Source: Gordonia lacunae
Lineage (GTDB): Bacteria; Actinomycetota; Actinomycetes; Mycobacteriales; Mycobacteriaceae
Assembly: GCF_002149015.1 (NCBI RefSeq)
Contig: NZ_NGFO01000001.1
Coordinates: 62,001-126,000 of the forward strand
DNA: 64,000 nt
Reading direction: 5' to 3'
Under the pieces are notes generated by a model. The model had not been told where the DNA came from and searched no databases. It worked only from the letters and a program-made list of their open reading frames with translations. A program made the translations under genes and the position numbers. Shown here piece by piece: positions 1 to 7,851 of this stretch. Each line of letters begins with the position of its first letter. Position 1 is the first letter of the stretch.

Positions 1-81
1 TTCGGCGGGAACCGGGCTCCTGAGCGGCGGGATGCCACGATGAACAGGTGATCGGGGAGAACGGGTGAACAGGCGGACCGC

Positions 82-720
82 ATGACGTCGGGGAAACTGT
101 GGCGCGGGCAGACCCTCGCCGACCGGTCCTCCGACCGTCGCGAGCAGATGCTCACCGTCGCCGAGCGGCTGCTGGGCGTCGGCGGCGCGAATGCGGTGAC
201 GATGCGTGCCGTGGTGCGCGAGGCCAACCTCAGCCCGCGCTACTTCTACGAGAGCTTCGCCTCGCGTGAGGACCTGGTGACAGCCGTGTACGACCGGGTC
301 ACCGAGCAGCTGCTGGCCCAGATCGCCGCCCTCCCGCGCCCGACGGACCGTCGGGAGAGCGTTCGGGAGGTCCTCGACGCGTGTCGGGACTTCTTCGAGG
401 CCGATCCCGGACGGGCGCGGATCCTGCTGCGGGAACCACTCGCCGACGACGTCCTGCGCGCACGCCGGGCGGCCACGGTCCCCGGTTTCGTCGCAGCGGT
501 CCTGGAGATGACCACCGGGGCGCACGCGAGCTCACCCGAGCGTCTCGGCGTCGTCTCGTCGGCGCTGTCGGGCGCGCTGGTCGCGCTGTACCTCGACTAC
601 ATCGACGGTCGGCTGCTGCTCACCCCCGCGCAACTCGCCGACGCAGCCGTCGACCTCGTGTCGGCCGTGACCCGGATCGCCACCGCCGACGGCGGCGAGG
701 GTTCCGGGGCTAGTGGCTAA
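82..720 (+). CDS. TetR-family transcriptional regulator
   Basis: A 212-residue protein with an N-terminal helix-turn-helix of TetR type (about residues 20-65; the recognition region reads LSPRYFYESFASREDL) and an all-helical C-terminal ligand domain. It probably represses the lipid acyltransferase genes that follow: its last codons overlap the GTG start of the next gene by 8 nt (GTGGCTAA), so the two are co-transcribed and probably translationally coupled. The ligand is unknown. The family call is firm from the helix-turn-helix; the target is inferred only from the overlap. In M. tuberculosis the acyltransferase block Rv3814c-Rv3816c occupies the corresponding place. No operator could be identified in the 81 bases before the start. 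Confidence 0.85.
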   Translation: MTSGKLWRGQTLADRSSDRREQMLTVAERLLGVGGANAVTMRAVVREANLSPRYFYESFASREDLVTAVYDRVTEQLLAQIAALPRPTDRRESVREVLDACRDFFEADPGRARILLREPLADDVLRARRAATVPGFVAAVLEMTTGAHASSPERLGVVSSALSGALVALYLDYIDGRLLLTPAQLADAAVDLVSAVTRIATADGGEGSGASG

Positions 721-1501
721 GCTCTCTCGCATGGAACCCGTCTACGACACCGTGATCACCGCCGCCCGCCTGCTGTGGCTGGCCGAAGGTCTGAAGTTCA
801 AGGTGTCGGGTGTCGAGCACGTGCCGGCCGACGGTCCCGGCGTCGTCGCGATCAATCACACCGGCTACCTCGACTTCACCTATGCCGGCATCCCGGCCTT
901 CCTGCAGGGGCGTCGCAAGGTCCGCTTCATGGCGAAGAAGGAGGTCTTCGACAACAAGATCTCCGGCCCGATCATGCGCTCACTCAAGCACATTCCCGTC
1001 GACCGGGCGCAGGGGGCGGACAGCTACCGCAACGCGGTCGACTACCTCAAGCGGGGGGAACTCGTCGGGGTCTACCCCGAGGCGACGATCAGCCGGAGCT
1101 TCGAGCTGAAGGCCTTCAAATCGGGGGCCGCACGGATGGCCATCGAGTCCGGCGCGCCGATCGTCCCCACGGTCATCTGGGGCGCTCAACGTGTCTGGAC
1201 CAAGGGTCACCCCAAGCAACTGGGCCGGACCGGGTACAAGATCTCGATCGGTGTCTGCGAGCCCCTCGAGGCCACGGGCAGCGCCGACGCCCTCACGGCG
1301 AAGCTGCACGAGGTCATGAGTGCGAAACTCCTCGAACTCCAGGACGCCTACGGTGAGCACCCGCAGGGGGAGTTCTGGGTCCCCGCCCGGCTGGGCGGCT
1401 CCGCGCCGACGCTCGAGGAGGCCAATCGCATGGATGCCCAGGAGCAGGCCGAACGCGCCGCCAAGCGCGAGCCGCGCGAGGACGACCCCGGAGTGGTCTG
1501 A
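713..1501 (+). CDS. PlsC-like 1-acylglycerol-phosphate acyltransferase family protein
   Basis: A 262-residue acyltransferase of the glycerolipid (PlsC) family, counterpart of the Rv3814c-Rv3816c group. The catalytic HX4D box is visible as NHTGYLD (His49, Asp54). The acceptor-binding block usually written EGTR is here PEATIS (about residues 122-127), so the phosphate-contacting arginine of classic family members is absent. A third block (VPTVIWG) follows near residue 151. It should transfer an acyl group from acyl-CoA to a lipid acceptor at the inner membrane, but the altered acceptor motif makes lysophosphatidate uncertain. The GTG start at 713 overlaps the regulator; ATG at 731 is an alternative giving MEPVYDTV, which aligns better with the paralogue downstream. 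Confidence 0.85.
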   Translation: MAKLSRMEPVYDTVITAARLLWLAEGLKFKVSGVEHVPADGPGVVAINHTGYLDFTYAGIPAFLQGRRKVRFMAKKEVFDNKISGPIMRSLKHIPVDRAQGADSYRNAVDYLKRGELVGVYPEATISRSFELKAFKSGAARMAIESGAPIVPTVIWGAQRVWTKGHPKQLGRTGYKISIGVCEPLEATGSADALTAKLHEVMSAKLLELQDAYGEHPQGEFWVPARLGGSAPTLEEANRMDAQEQAERAAKREPREDDPGVV

Positions 1502-1583
1502 CCGGGCAACGCCCCGCCGGTCGGCCCGTCGGGCGTCGGCCTTCGTCGTCGAGGGTGTCGCCGCGCCCCGTTAACCTGGACGC

Positions 1584-2396
1584 ATGAGCGCAGGGAGGCA
1601 CGGACGCCACGAACCGGTGTATCGCGCCCTGGAACTCATCGCCAACGGGCTCGTCCGGGCCCAGCGCCTCGACCTGCATGTCACCGGCCTCGAGAACATC
1701 CCGGACACGGGCGGCGCCGTCCTGTGTGTCAACCACACCGGTTACGTCGACTTCCTCCCCCTCGCGCTCGGCGTCCAGCGCGCCGGCCGCCGCACCCGCT
1801 TCCTCATCAAGTCCGAGGTGATGGACATCGGGATCATGCGGTTCCTGGTCAACCACACCAGAACGGTCCCCGTCGACAGGTCGCGCGGCGCGGAGGCCTA
1901 CCGCGCCGCGCTCGGGCGTCTCCGGGAGGGGTACATCGTCGCCGTCTACCCCGAGGCGACGATCAGCCGCAGCTTCGAGCTCAAGGAGTTCAAGAGCGGG
2001 GCGGTCCGGATGGCCGCCGAGGCCGGCGTCCCCATCATCCCGGCGATCGTGTGGGGTGCCCATCGTCAGTGGACGAAAGGGGGAGCGCGGAACATGGGAC
2101 GCAGCCGGCTCCCCGTGCATGTCCGGTACGGTCTGCCGTTCACCCCCGGGCCGGACGAGTCCCCGGAGCGTGAGACCCTGAGGCTCCGCGAAACCATGAA
2201 CTCGATGCTCCTCGAGGTGCAGGACTCCTACGGTCCGCACCCACCGGGTGAGTTCTGGGTTCCGTCGCGACTCGGCGGTGCGGCACCGACACCCCAGGAG
2301 GCCGCCGTGATCGAAGCCGACGAGGCGCTGCGCAAAGCCGAGGCGCGGGCGAAACGAGCCGCCGACAGAGCTCGGTCGAGAGGAAGCAGACGCTGA
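1584..2396 (+). CDS. PlsC-like acyltransferase, second copy
   Basis: A 270-residue paralogue of the preceding gene with the same landmarks: NHTGYVD (His51, Asp56) as the HX4D catalytic box and a PEATIS block in place of the usual EGTR motif. The C-terminal 30 residues are Ala/Arg-rich and probably disordered. Tandem copies of this family are also found in M. tuberculosis (Rv3814c, Rv3815c, Rv3816c). It likely acylates the same class of membrane lipid as its neighbour. The ATG start is preceded by a weak ribosome site; its stop overlaps the ATG of the next gene (TGATG), and an AGAGGAAG sequence just upstream serves that downstream start. Confidence 0.85.
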   Translation: MSAGRHGRHEPVYRALELIANGLVRAQRLDLHVTGLENIPDTGGAVLCVNHTGYVDFLPLALGVQRAGRRTRFLIKSEVMDIGIMRFLVNHTRTVPVDRSRGAEAYRAALGRLREGYIVAVYPEATISRSFELKEFKSGAVRMAAEAGVPIIPAIVWGAHRQWTKGGARNMGRSRLPVHVRYGLPFTPGPDESPERETLRLRETMNSMLLEVQDSYGPHPPGEFWVPSRLGGAAPTPQEAAVIEADEALRKAEARAKRAADRARSRGSRR

Positions 2397-3235
2397 TGAC
2401 ATTCGGTCCACCCACCCTCATCGCCAGCGACGTGGACGGAACCCTCATCGACGACGAGAACCGGGTCTCCCCGCGCACGTTGTCCGTGCTGGCCGCCGCC
2501 CGAGCCGCCGGAGTGGAGTTCGTGCTGGCCACCGGACGGCCTCCGCGATGGATCGCCGAGATCACCGATCAGTTCGCCGGCACCGAGGCGTTCGTCCGGT
2601 ACGCGGTGTGCGCCAACGGCGCCATCATCTACGACGCCGAGCACGACCGCGTGCTGTGGTCGGCCAACCTCGAGCCCGACGCGCTCGTCAAGCTCGGAGA
2701 GATTGCCTACCAACAGATCCCGGGATGTGGCATCGCGGCCGAACGTGCGGGCCGGTCGGCGCACGACGCGGCGACGGCGCCCTTCGTGGCGAGTGCCGGT
2801 TACGAGCACGCGTGGCTCAACCCCGACCATGTCGAGGTCGGCGACGACGAGGTGTTCGGTGATCCGGCGGTGAAACTCCTTGTCCGCAAACCGGGTATGG
2901 CCTCCGACGAGATGGCCCGCCGGCTGCAACCCGCGGTCGGCGACCTCGCCCAGGTGACCTTCTCCACCGACAACGGACTCATCGAACTGTCCGTGCCGGG
3001 AACCCACAAGGCGTCGGGGCTCGCACGCCTCGCCGACCTCACCGGACTCCCGGCCGACGCGGTGATCGCCTTCGGCGACATGCCCAACGACGCCGAGATG
3101 CTCACCTGGGCGGGACACGGCGTCGCGATGGGCCACGGTCACCCGGCCGCGCTCGACGCCGCCGACGAGGTCACCGTCGGCAACAACGACGACGGCGTCG
3201 CGAAGGTGCTCGAGCGCTGGTTCGCCCAGCGCTGA
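2396..3235 (+). CDS. HAD-superfamily (Cof-type) phosphatase
   Basis: A 279-residue HAD hydrolase of the Cof/IIB subfamily, counterpart of Rv3813c. Motif I is SDVDGTLIDD near residue 12 (nucleophile Asp and acid/base Asp); the threonine of motif II is probably in LATGRPP; motif III lysine is probably in GTHKASGL; motif IV is GDMPND near residue 225. The inserted cap domain lies between motifs II and III. It should dephosphorylate a small phosphorylated metabolite in the cytoplasm; the substrate cannot be read from the sequence. It ends the plus-strand run that begins with the TetR gene and converges on the amidase gene with only 10 bases between stops. Confidence 0.88.
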   Translation: MTFGPPTLIASDVDGTLIDDENRVSPRTLSVLAAARAAGVEFVLATGRPPRWIAEITDQFAGTEAFVRYAVCANGAIIYDAEHDRVLWSANLEPDALVKLGEIAYQQIPGCGIAAERAGRSAHDAATAPFVASAGYEHAWLNPDHVEVGDDEVFGDPAVKLLVRKPGMASDEMARRLQPAVGDLAQVTFSTDNGLIELSVPGTHKASGLARLADLTGLPADAVIAFGDMPNDAEMLTWAGHGVAMGHGHPAALDAADEVTVGNNDDGVAKVLERWFAQR

Positions 3236-3245
3236 CCACCCGGCC

Positions 3246-4991
3246 TCAGGCCGCCGGCGGTACCGGGGCGGGTGCTCCCGGATCGGCCGGCGGCGCGCCG
3301 GGGTCGGCAGGGGGAGCCGGCGCGGCCGGATCGGCGGGCGGAGTCGGTTCGGGTGCCGGCGCGGCACCTCCGGCGAGCGCGCGGATCGCGGTGAGCGCGG
3401 CGTAGCCGTGCACTCCCGGACAGCTGGTGCTGTTGTAGTCGCGGTGCCCGGAGATCACGGGCAGATTCGACTGTGTTCCCGCGGCGAACTTGGTGCCGGC
3501 GAACCCTTCTGAGGTCAGTGTCGCCGTGCCGGCGGGGTTGAGTCCGGCCTTGCCGAGACGCCAGCGCAGGAACTTGCCGGTCGCCGACACCATCGCGGCT
3601 GTCGGCGGCACCTCTTCGAGATTGCCGATCATCGACACCCCGACGGTCTCCTTGTTGAAGCCGCCCGTGTGCGTGCCCTCGACGTTGCGGTCGAGTCCGC
3701 CGAACGCGCCCTCGAAGATCTGCCCGTACTTGTCGATGAGCACGTTGTAGCCGATGTCGCACCAGTTCAGGCTGCGTGCGTGGTAGGCGTAGATACCCCG
3801 GACGATCTCGGCGGACTGCTGCGGACTGTAGTCGTTGCTGCCGGCCGTGTGGTGCACGATCGCGCCGCGCATCTGCGGCGAGTACACCGGTTGCGAACAA
3901 CGGATGGACTCGTCGGCGCCCCACGCCTGGCGGGCCACGACCTGCGGGCCGCCGGTCAGCGGTGTCAGCAGCGACGAGCCCAGACCCAAGAGGCTCTCCG
4001 GGCTGATGAGCGTCGCCTTCAGTGCGTTGAGGGCGGTCGTGGCCAGCTGTGTCACCACCTTGCTCGCGGTGCCGACGGCCAGTTGGGCGAGGTCGCCGCC
4101 CTGCGTCTCCGCGGCCGGGATCGCGAGTCCGTCCTTGCTCGCGGCGACCTGCACCTCACGCGCGTCGCCGACCCAGACCGGTTCGGTGCCGACCGGGTTC
4201 TTCGCGCTGGGCTTCTGTCCGCGCGATATCTGTTCCAAGACGGTCCACGGACCCCACTTGCCGTCGGGGTTCTTGGCGCGCAACTTCAGATCCACGTCGA
4301 CGGGACGGTCCCAGGTGAACGCCACCATCTTGATGGGCGCCTCGCGCACGATGTGCGTGACCGCGGCCCCGACCTCGCGGCCGTCGCGCATCGTGGGGGT
4401 CGCGGGAGTCGTGCTCGACGGCGTTCCGGGTGTTCGCTCACCTCGCGGACCCGGCACCGCGGGGTCGTCCGAGGATTCCCGCGTCGTGGACGGGACCGCG
4501 GGCTCGTCGGCCGGCGACCCGGTGGCCGGTGCCTCGGTGGTCGGGTTCGCGGAGGACTCGGGGGTCCCCGACCCGGACGCCGGCGCCGAGGATTCCGACG
4601 CCGAACTCTCCGACGCCGGGGATTCCGACGCCGGGGATTCCGACGGCCGGCTTTCTGATGAGGCGGACGGGTCGGTGCTCGTCGATGACCCGCCGGCGGC
4701 CGGTACGAGACCCTTCGGCAGCGGGACCGTCAGATCCGGCAGCGGGAACGCGTCCGGATCGATCGGCGGCAGCTCGACGCCCGCCGCGGCGAGACCGGAC
4801 GACGCGACGTCGATGATGGCGGCGGGCAGCTCCCGCAACGGGACCTGCTCGATCTCGGTGTTGGAGACCGTCTGCTTGTTGTCCACCAACTGCGGCTCGG
4901 ACTCACTCGCGATCACCACGAAGGGAGTCGCGACGACCGCAGCGGCGATCGCCGCGAGTGCGATCGAGGGTTTCGGTCTGGGGTAACGCAC
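3246..4991 (-). CDS. Secreted PGRP-type N-acetylmuramoyl-L-alanine amidase
   Basis: A 581-residue exported peptidoglycan amidase, counterpart of Rv3811. Order of parts: N-terminal signal or anchor segment (about residues 8-28, AIAAAVVATPFVV), an extracellular stalk, a low-complexity Ser/Pro/Glu linker with repeats of SESPASES (about residues 105-200), a beta-rich segment, then the PGRP/amidase_2 domain. The zinc-site residues are recognisable: His380-His381 in IVHHTAG, His516 in GHRD and Cys524 in SCPG. The C-terminus is a Pro/Ala tail typical of wall-spanning proteins. It should cleave the MurNAc-L-Ala bond. The GTG start (complement 4989-4991) is chosen because a GAGGAG ribosome site precedes it by about 8 bases. 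It is transcribed divergently from the SpoIID-domain gene. Confidence 0.88.
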   Translation of the reverse strand: MRYPRPKPSIALAAIAAAVVATPFVVIASESEPQLVDNKQTVSNTEIEQVPLRELPAAIIDVASSGLAAAGVELPPIDPDAFPLPDLTVPLPKGLVPAAGGSSTSTDPSASSESRPSESPASESPASESSASESSAPASGSGTPESSANPTTEAPATGSPADEPAVPSTTRESSDDPAVPGPRGERTPGTPSSTTPATPTMRDGREVGAAVTHIVREAPIKMVAFTWDRPVDVDLKLRAKNPDGKWGPWTVLEQISRGQKPSAKNPVGTEPVWVGDAREVQVAASKDGLAIPAAETQGGDLAQLAVGTASKVVTQLATTALNALKATLISPESLLGLGSSLLTPLTGGPQVVARQAWGADESIRCSQPVYSPQMRGAIVHHTAGSNDYSPQQSAEIVRGIYAYHARSLNWCDIGYNVLIDKYGQIFEGAFGGLDRNVEGTHTGGFNKETVGVSMIGNLEEVPPTAAMVSATGKFLRWRLGKAGLNPAGTATLTSEGFAGTKFAAGTQSNLPVISGHRDYNSTSCPGVHGYAALTAIRALAGGAAPAPEPTPPADPAAPAPPADPGAPPADPGAPAPVPPAA

Positions 4992-5173
4992 TCAGGTCTC
5001 CTCGCAGGTTGGTCGGACCGCGGCACGGGTGGTCTGGGGGGGGGTGTGGTCGGGTCCGGTCAGCCGTCGACATCAGCGCAGCCGAAGGCGCCGAAGCGTC
5101 ATCGACTGTGCTCGGTACGGCCGTCATCGTCGCCGTCGGCGCGCATCGGCGAGGCCGCCACACGCCGCCGTTC

Positions 5174-5224
5174 CGTAACTCGTGATGCTCTTGTTATCAA
5201 TGTGACAGAAGTGATCGATGTGCC
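5174..5224 (-). promoter_or_regulatory. Weak array of 9-bp GTCACA-like units facing the amidase gene
   Basis: Read on the minus strand, hexamers at exact 9-base spacing resemble GTCACA: 5219 (GGCACA), 5210 (ATCACT), 5201 (GTCACA), 5192 (ATAACA), 5183 (GCATCA, poor) and 5174 (GTTACG). Only one unit is perfect, so this is a tentative mirror of the stronger array at 5390-5452. Confidence 0.3.
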
Positions 5225-5250
5225 GTCGCGATGCGCCAGGGCTCGTTCTC

Positions 5251-5291
5251 CGTATGACGTCGAGCCCGGAACCCGGACTCGACGTCATACG
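5251..5291. repeat. 14-bp perfect inverted repeat
   Basis: CGTATGACGTCGAG (5251-5264) and its exact reverse complement CTCGACGTCATACG (5278-5291) flank a 13-base spacer. Both neighbouring genes start away from this point, so it is not a terminator for either. It may be a protein-binding site or the stem of a small RNA. Confidence 0.6.
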
Positions 5292-5389
5292 CATCCGGAC
5301 GGCTTGTGCAGTCCCGGTCAGAGGTCACGACGGCCCGGGCAACTCGTGATCCGGTTGTGATCCCCTCGGGTTGGAGATCGGCATCTATG

Positions 5390-5452
5390 TTCACTAGGGT
5401 CACTTAAGTCCCAATCGTCACATCAGTCACAGGCGTTACGGAGGTCGCAACG
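5390..5452 (+). promoter_or_regulatory. Array of 9-bp direct repeats (GTCACA-N3), MtrA-like
   Basis: Hexamers fall at exact 9-base intervals: 5390 TTCACT, 5399 GTCACT, 5408 GTCCCA, 5417 GTCACA, 5426 GTCACA, 5435 GTTACG, 5444 GTCGCA. Two are perfect GTCACA and the rest differ by one or two bases. A 9-mer direct repeat of GTCACAgcg type is the reported binding motif of the response regulator MtrA, which controls wall hydrolases in mycolata. The array ends about 40-50 bases before the SpoIID gene. Assignment to MtrA is an inference. Confidence 0.5.
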
Positions 5453-5488
5453 AGCGGCATCCGCGGCTGGTGTCGTCGCGACCGAAGG

Positions 5489-7072
5489 ATGTGTTCTGCA
5501 GTGACCAAAGCCCGACCTACACGGCGTCTGCCGCGATGGACGGCGAGCGGCTCGCGGCCCGGACGGGCCCGCAACCGCGCGTTGACCTGGGCCGCGGCGG
5601 GGCTGGCGCCCGCACTGCTGGCCGGTGGACTCGCCGTCGCGAGTTCAACGGAATCGGCCGAACAGGTCGAACTCTCGGTCGGGTCGACGGTGACGCTGAT
5701 CGGGCACGGTCATGGCCACGGCCGCGGAATGGGGCAATGGGGAGCGTACGGCTACGCCCGTAAGGGCTGGACGGCACAGCAGATCCTGCGCCACTACTAC
5801 GGTGGCACCACCGCGGGGAAGGTGGACAGGCCCGAGATCCTGGTGGCCCTCACGGGTCAGGGCTCGGTGAATGTGCACGCGGACGCCGGCATGCGAGTCG
5901 GTGGTCAGACGGTGGCTCCCGGGCAGGCGGTCAGCCTGTCCGGGGGCACGGCCACCATCCTCAGCGGATGCGGTGGTGGGGCGGTGCGATCGGTACCCGC
6001 CACGTTCGTCGAACCGCTCAGCATGGCGCCCAGTCGGCCCGCGGGTGAGTTCCTCAAGTTCTGCGGTTCCAACAAGGCCTACCGCGGGGCCATGGGCCTC
6101 GAAGGTGGGCGAGTGGTCAACCGCATCCACGTCGACGACTACGTCAAGGGCGTCATCCCGCGCGAGAGTCTGCCCGCGTGGGGCGACTCCGGCGGCGCGG
6201 CGGCGTTGCAGGCGCAGGCCGTGGCGGCCCGCACCTACGCGCTCGCGGCGATCGCGGGCGGCAAGAAGATCGACGACACCCAGAATTCGCAGGTCTACGG
6301 CGGCGTCGTGGGTGAGGACCGGCGGACCAACGCGGCTGCCGACGCCACCGCAGGCCAGATCCTGTTGCAGAACGGACAGCCGGCCTTCACCGAGTTCTCC
6401 GCGTCGACGGGCGGATACACCGCGGGTGGCCGTTTCCCGGCGGTCGTCGACGACGGGGACACGGTCTCGCCCAACCACAACTGGACGGCAACCGTCAGTG
6501 CGGGCAGCATCGGATCGGCTTTCGGTGTCGGTGCCCTCCGGAGCTTCGAGGTCATCGAGGCCAACGGCCTGGGTGCCGAGCACGGTCGCGCGATCAAGGT
6601 GCGCGCGGTCGGCTCCGGCGGAACCGCGGAGGTGAGCGGGGAAGAAGCGCGTACCAAACTGCAGCTGAAGTCGTCGTGGTTCGCGGTGCAGGGCCAGCCC
6701 GCACCGCCCCGCATCGTCAAACCGCCCACCGGTCCCGCATCGCCCGGTGGCGGTGGGATCGACTTCGGCAGTCTCGATCAGCTCGCCGAGCAGATCCTGC
6801 CCGGGGCGTCGAAGTTCCTGGACATGGCGACGTCGGCGATGAACGGACGTTTCGCGGACCTCGGTGGGATCACCGGACCCCTGGGTCAGGCGCTCGGCGT
6901 GCCGACCCTGACGCCGGACGCCGCGGGCGTCACCCAGCTCTTCGAGAAGGGGATGATGTTCTTCACCCCGGCCACCGGACCGCGGGTTCTGGTCGGCAAG
7001 GGGCTCGAGCGTTACCAGGACCGCGGCGGCATCCCGGCGCTGGGCTTCCCCAAACGGGACGCCTTCCGCTGA
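5489..7072 (+). CDS. SpoIID/LytB-domain exported cell-wall protein with C-terminal LGFP-like repeat
   Basis: A 527-residue protein with an Arg-rich N-terminus and a membrane or signal segment (about residues 30-52, ALTWAAAGLAPALLAGGLAVAS). A SpoIID/LytB-type region begins with GHGHGRGMGQWGAYGYA and continues through NRIHVDDYVKGVIPRE, QAQAVAARTYAL and FSASTGGYTAGG, the usual blocks of this fold, which in sporulators degrades denuded glycan strands. The C-terminus (GLERYQDRGGIPALGFP) resembles an LGFP wall-binding repeat. It probably acts outside the membrane on peptidoglycan. The frame opens at ATG 5489, but GTG 5501 is the likelier start because GAAGG at 5484-5488 abuts the first and is suitably spaced from the second. 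It is preceded by the 9-bp repeat array. Confidence 0.82.
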   Translation: MCSAVTKARPTRRLPRWTASGSRPGRARNRALTWAAAGLAPALLAGGLAVASSTESAEQVELSVGSTVTLIGHGHGHGRGMGQWGAYGYARKGWTAQQILRHYYGGTTAGKVDRPEILVALTGQGSVNVHADAGMRVGGQTVAPGQAVSLSGGTATILSGCGGGAVRSVPATFVEPLSMAPSRPAGEFLKFCGSNKAYRGAMGLEGGRVVNRIHVDDYVKGVIPRESLPAWGDSGGAAALQAQAVAARTYALAAIAGGKKIDDTQNSQVYGGVVGEDRRTNAAADATAGQILLQNGQPAFTEFSASTGGYTAGGRFPAVVDDGDTVSPNHNWTATVSAGSIGSAFGVGALRSFEVIEANGLGAEHGRAIKVRAVGSGGTAEVSGEEARTKLQLKSSWFAVQGQPAPPRIVKPPTGPASPGGGGIDFGSLDQLAEQILPGASKFLDMATSAMNGRFADLGGITGPLGQALGVPTLTPDAAGVTQLFEKGMMFFTPATGPRVLVGKGLERYQDRGGIPALGFPKRDAFR

Positions 7073-7076
7073 TCCC

Positions 7077-7760
7077 TCAGGACTCGGGCCCGGCCTCCAC
7101 GATCTGGACGGCGACGTCGACGAGCTTGGTGTTGGTGTCCTGTGACAACCGCGCGAGCAGCGAGAACGCCTCGCCGGCGTCGAGCTTGTACCGCTCCATG
7201 ATCATGCCCTTGGCCTGGCCGATGATGTCGCGCGAACCGAGTGCCGCGCGCAGTTGCTGCTTCTCCTGAACGGCCCCGAACGCGGTCGCGGCGTGCGCGG
7301 CGAACAGTTCGCCGAGCTGGCGTGCCTCCGGGGTGAACGCCCTCGGCTCGGTGCTGTGCAGATTGAGCGCGGCCGAGTCGTCGCCGTCGATGTAGAGGTA
7401 GAAGCAGGCCATCGACCGGATGCCGAGGTCGGCCGCGGCGGCGGCGAAGTTCGGCCAGCGTGTCTCGTCGCGCATGTCGTCGACCCAGACGGTCAGGTCG
7501 GCGACCGCGGCCCGAATGCAGGGGCCCTCGCCGAGTTCTCGCTGCAACCGGTCGGCTTCGCCGCCGAGGTCGCCCACCATCACCGGTGTCTCGATCGCGC
7601 CGTTGGCGACGAGGGTCACGGTCGCGTACTCGGCGCCCGGGATCGCATCGACCGCGAACTTGGTCATCGAACGAAGCGCCGCCTCGGTGTCGTCACTCTC
7701 CTTGCGCATCTCGCTTGCGATCCGCGTCATCCGAGCTCCGAAGTCCGTCAACCCGGTCAC
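7077..7760 (-). CDS. GAF-ANTAR RNA-binding regulator
   Basis: A 227-residue regulator with an N-terminal GAF sensor domain (about residues 20-165) and a C-terminal ANTAR domain (about residues 168-220; GQAKGMIMERYKLDAGEAF). ANTAR proteins bind paired RNA hairpins and relieve transcription termination; here GAF is the likely ligand or redox input. The frame is open further upstream to 7904, but the GTG at 7758-7760 is chosen because a perfect AGGAGG sits just before it on the minus strand, and the longer version has non-family sequence at its N-terminus. Its 3' end converges on the SpoIID gene with a 4-base gap. No dual-hairpin target was identified in this window. Confidence 0.8.
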   Translation of the reverse strand: MTGLTDFGARMTRIASEMRKESDDTEAALRSMTKFAVDAIPGAEYATVTLVANGAIETPVMVGDLGGEADRLQRELGEGPCIRAAVADLTVWVDDMRDETRWPNFAAAAADLGIRSMACFYLYIDGDDSAALNLHSTEPRAFTPEARQLGELFAAHAATAFGAVQEKQQLRAALGSRDIIGQAKGMIMERYKLDAGEAFSLLARLSQDTNTKLVDVAVQIVEAGPES

Positions 7761-7851
7761 CCCTTGCCTCCTCGTGAGACGTCGTTGCGCGCGCCTCAGC
7801 TGGACCGACAGCAGAGCGCTGGCTTCGAAACACCCGTTGTCGAAAAGACCA

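Larger units (their letters stand above)
4992..5488. other. Divergent intergenic region with ordered repeat elements
   Basis: About 500 bases without a gene between two divergently transcribed wall-enzyme genes. From left to right it holds a run of nine G residues (5036-5044), a weak minus-strand array of 9-bp GTCACA-like units (about 5174-5224), a 14-bp inverted repeat (5251-5291), and a stronger plus-strand array of 9-bp units (about 5390-5452). No reading frame with coding character and no recognisable riboswitch was seen. Confidence 0.7.

Noticed and set aside
5036-5044. Nine-G run as a phase-variable tract for the amidase gene
   Set aside because: It is about 45 bases outside the start and not inside a coding frame or evident promoter spacer.
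4992-5488. c-di-AMP riboswitch before the wall hydrolase gene
   Set aside because: Such riboswitches precede some actinobacterial wall enzymes, but the conserved core segments could not be found here.
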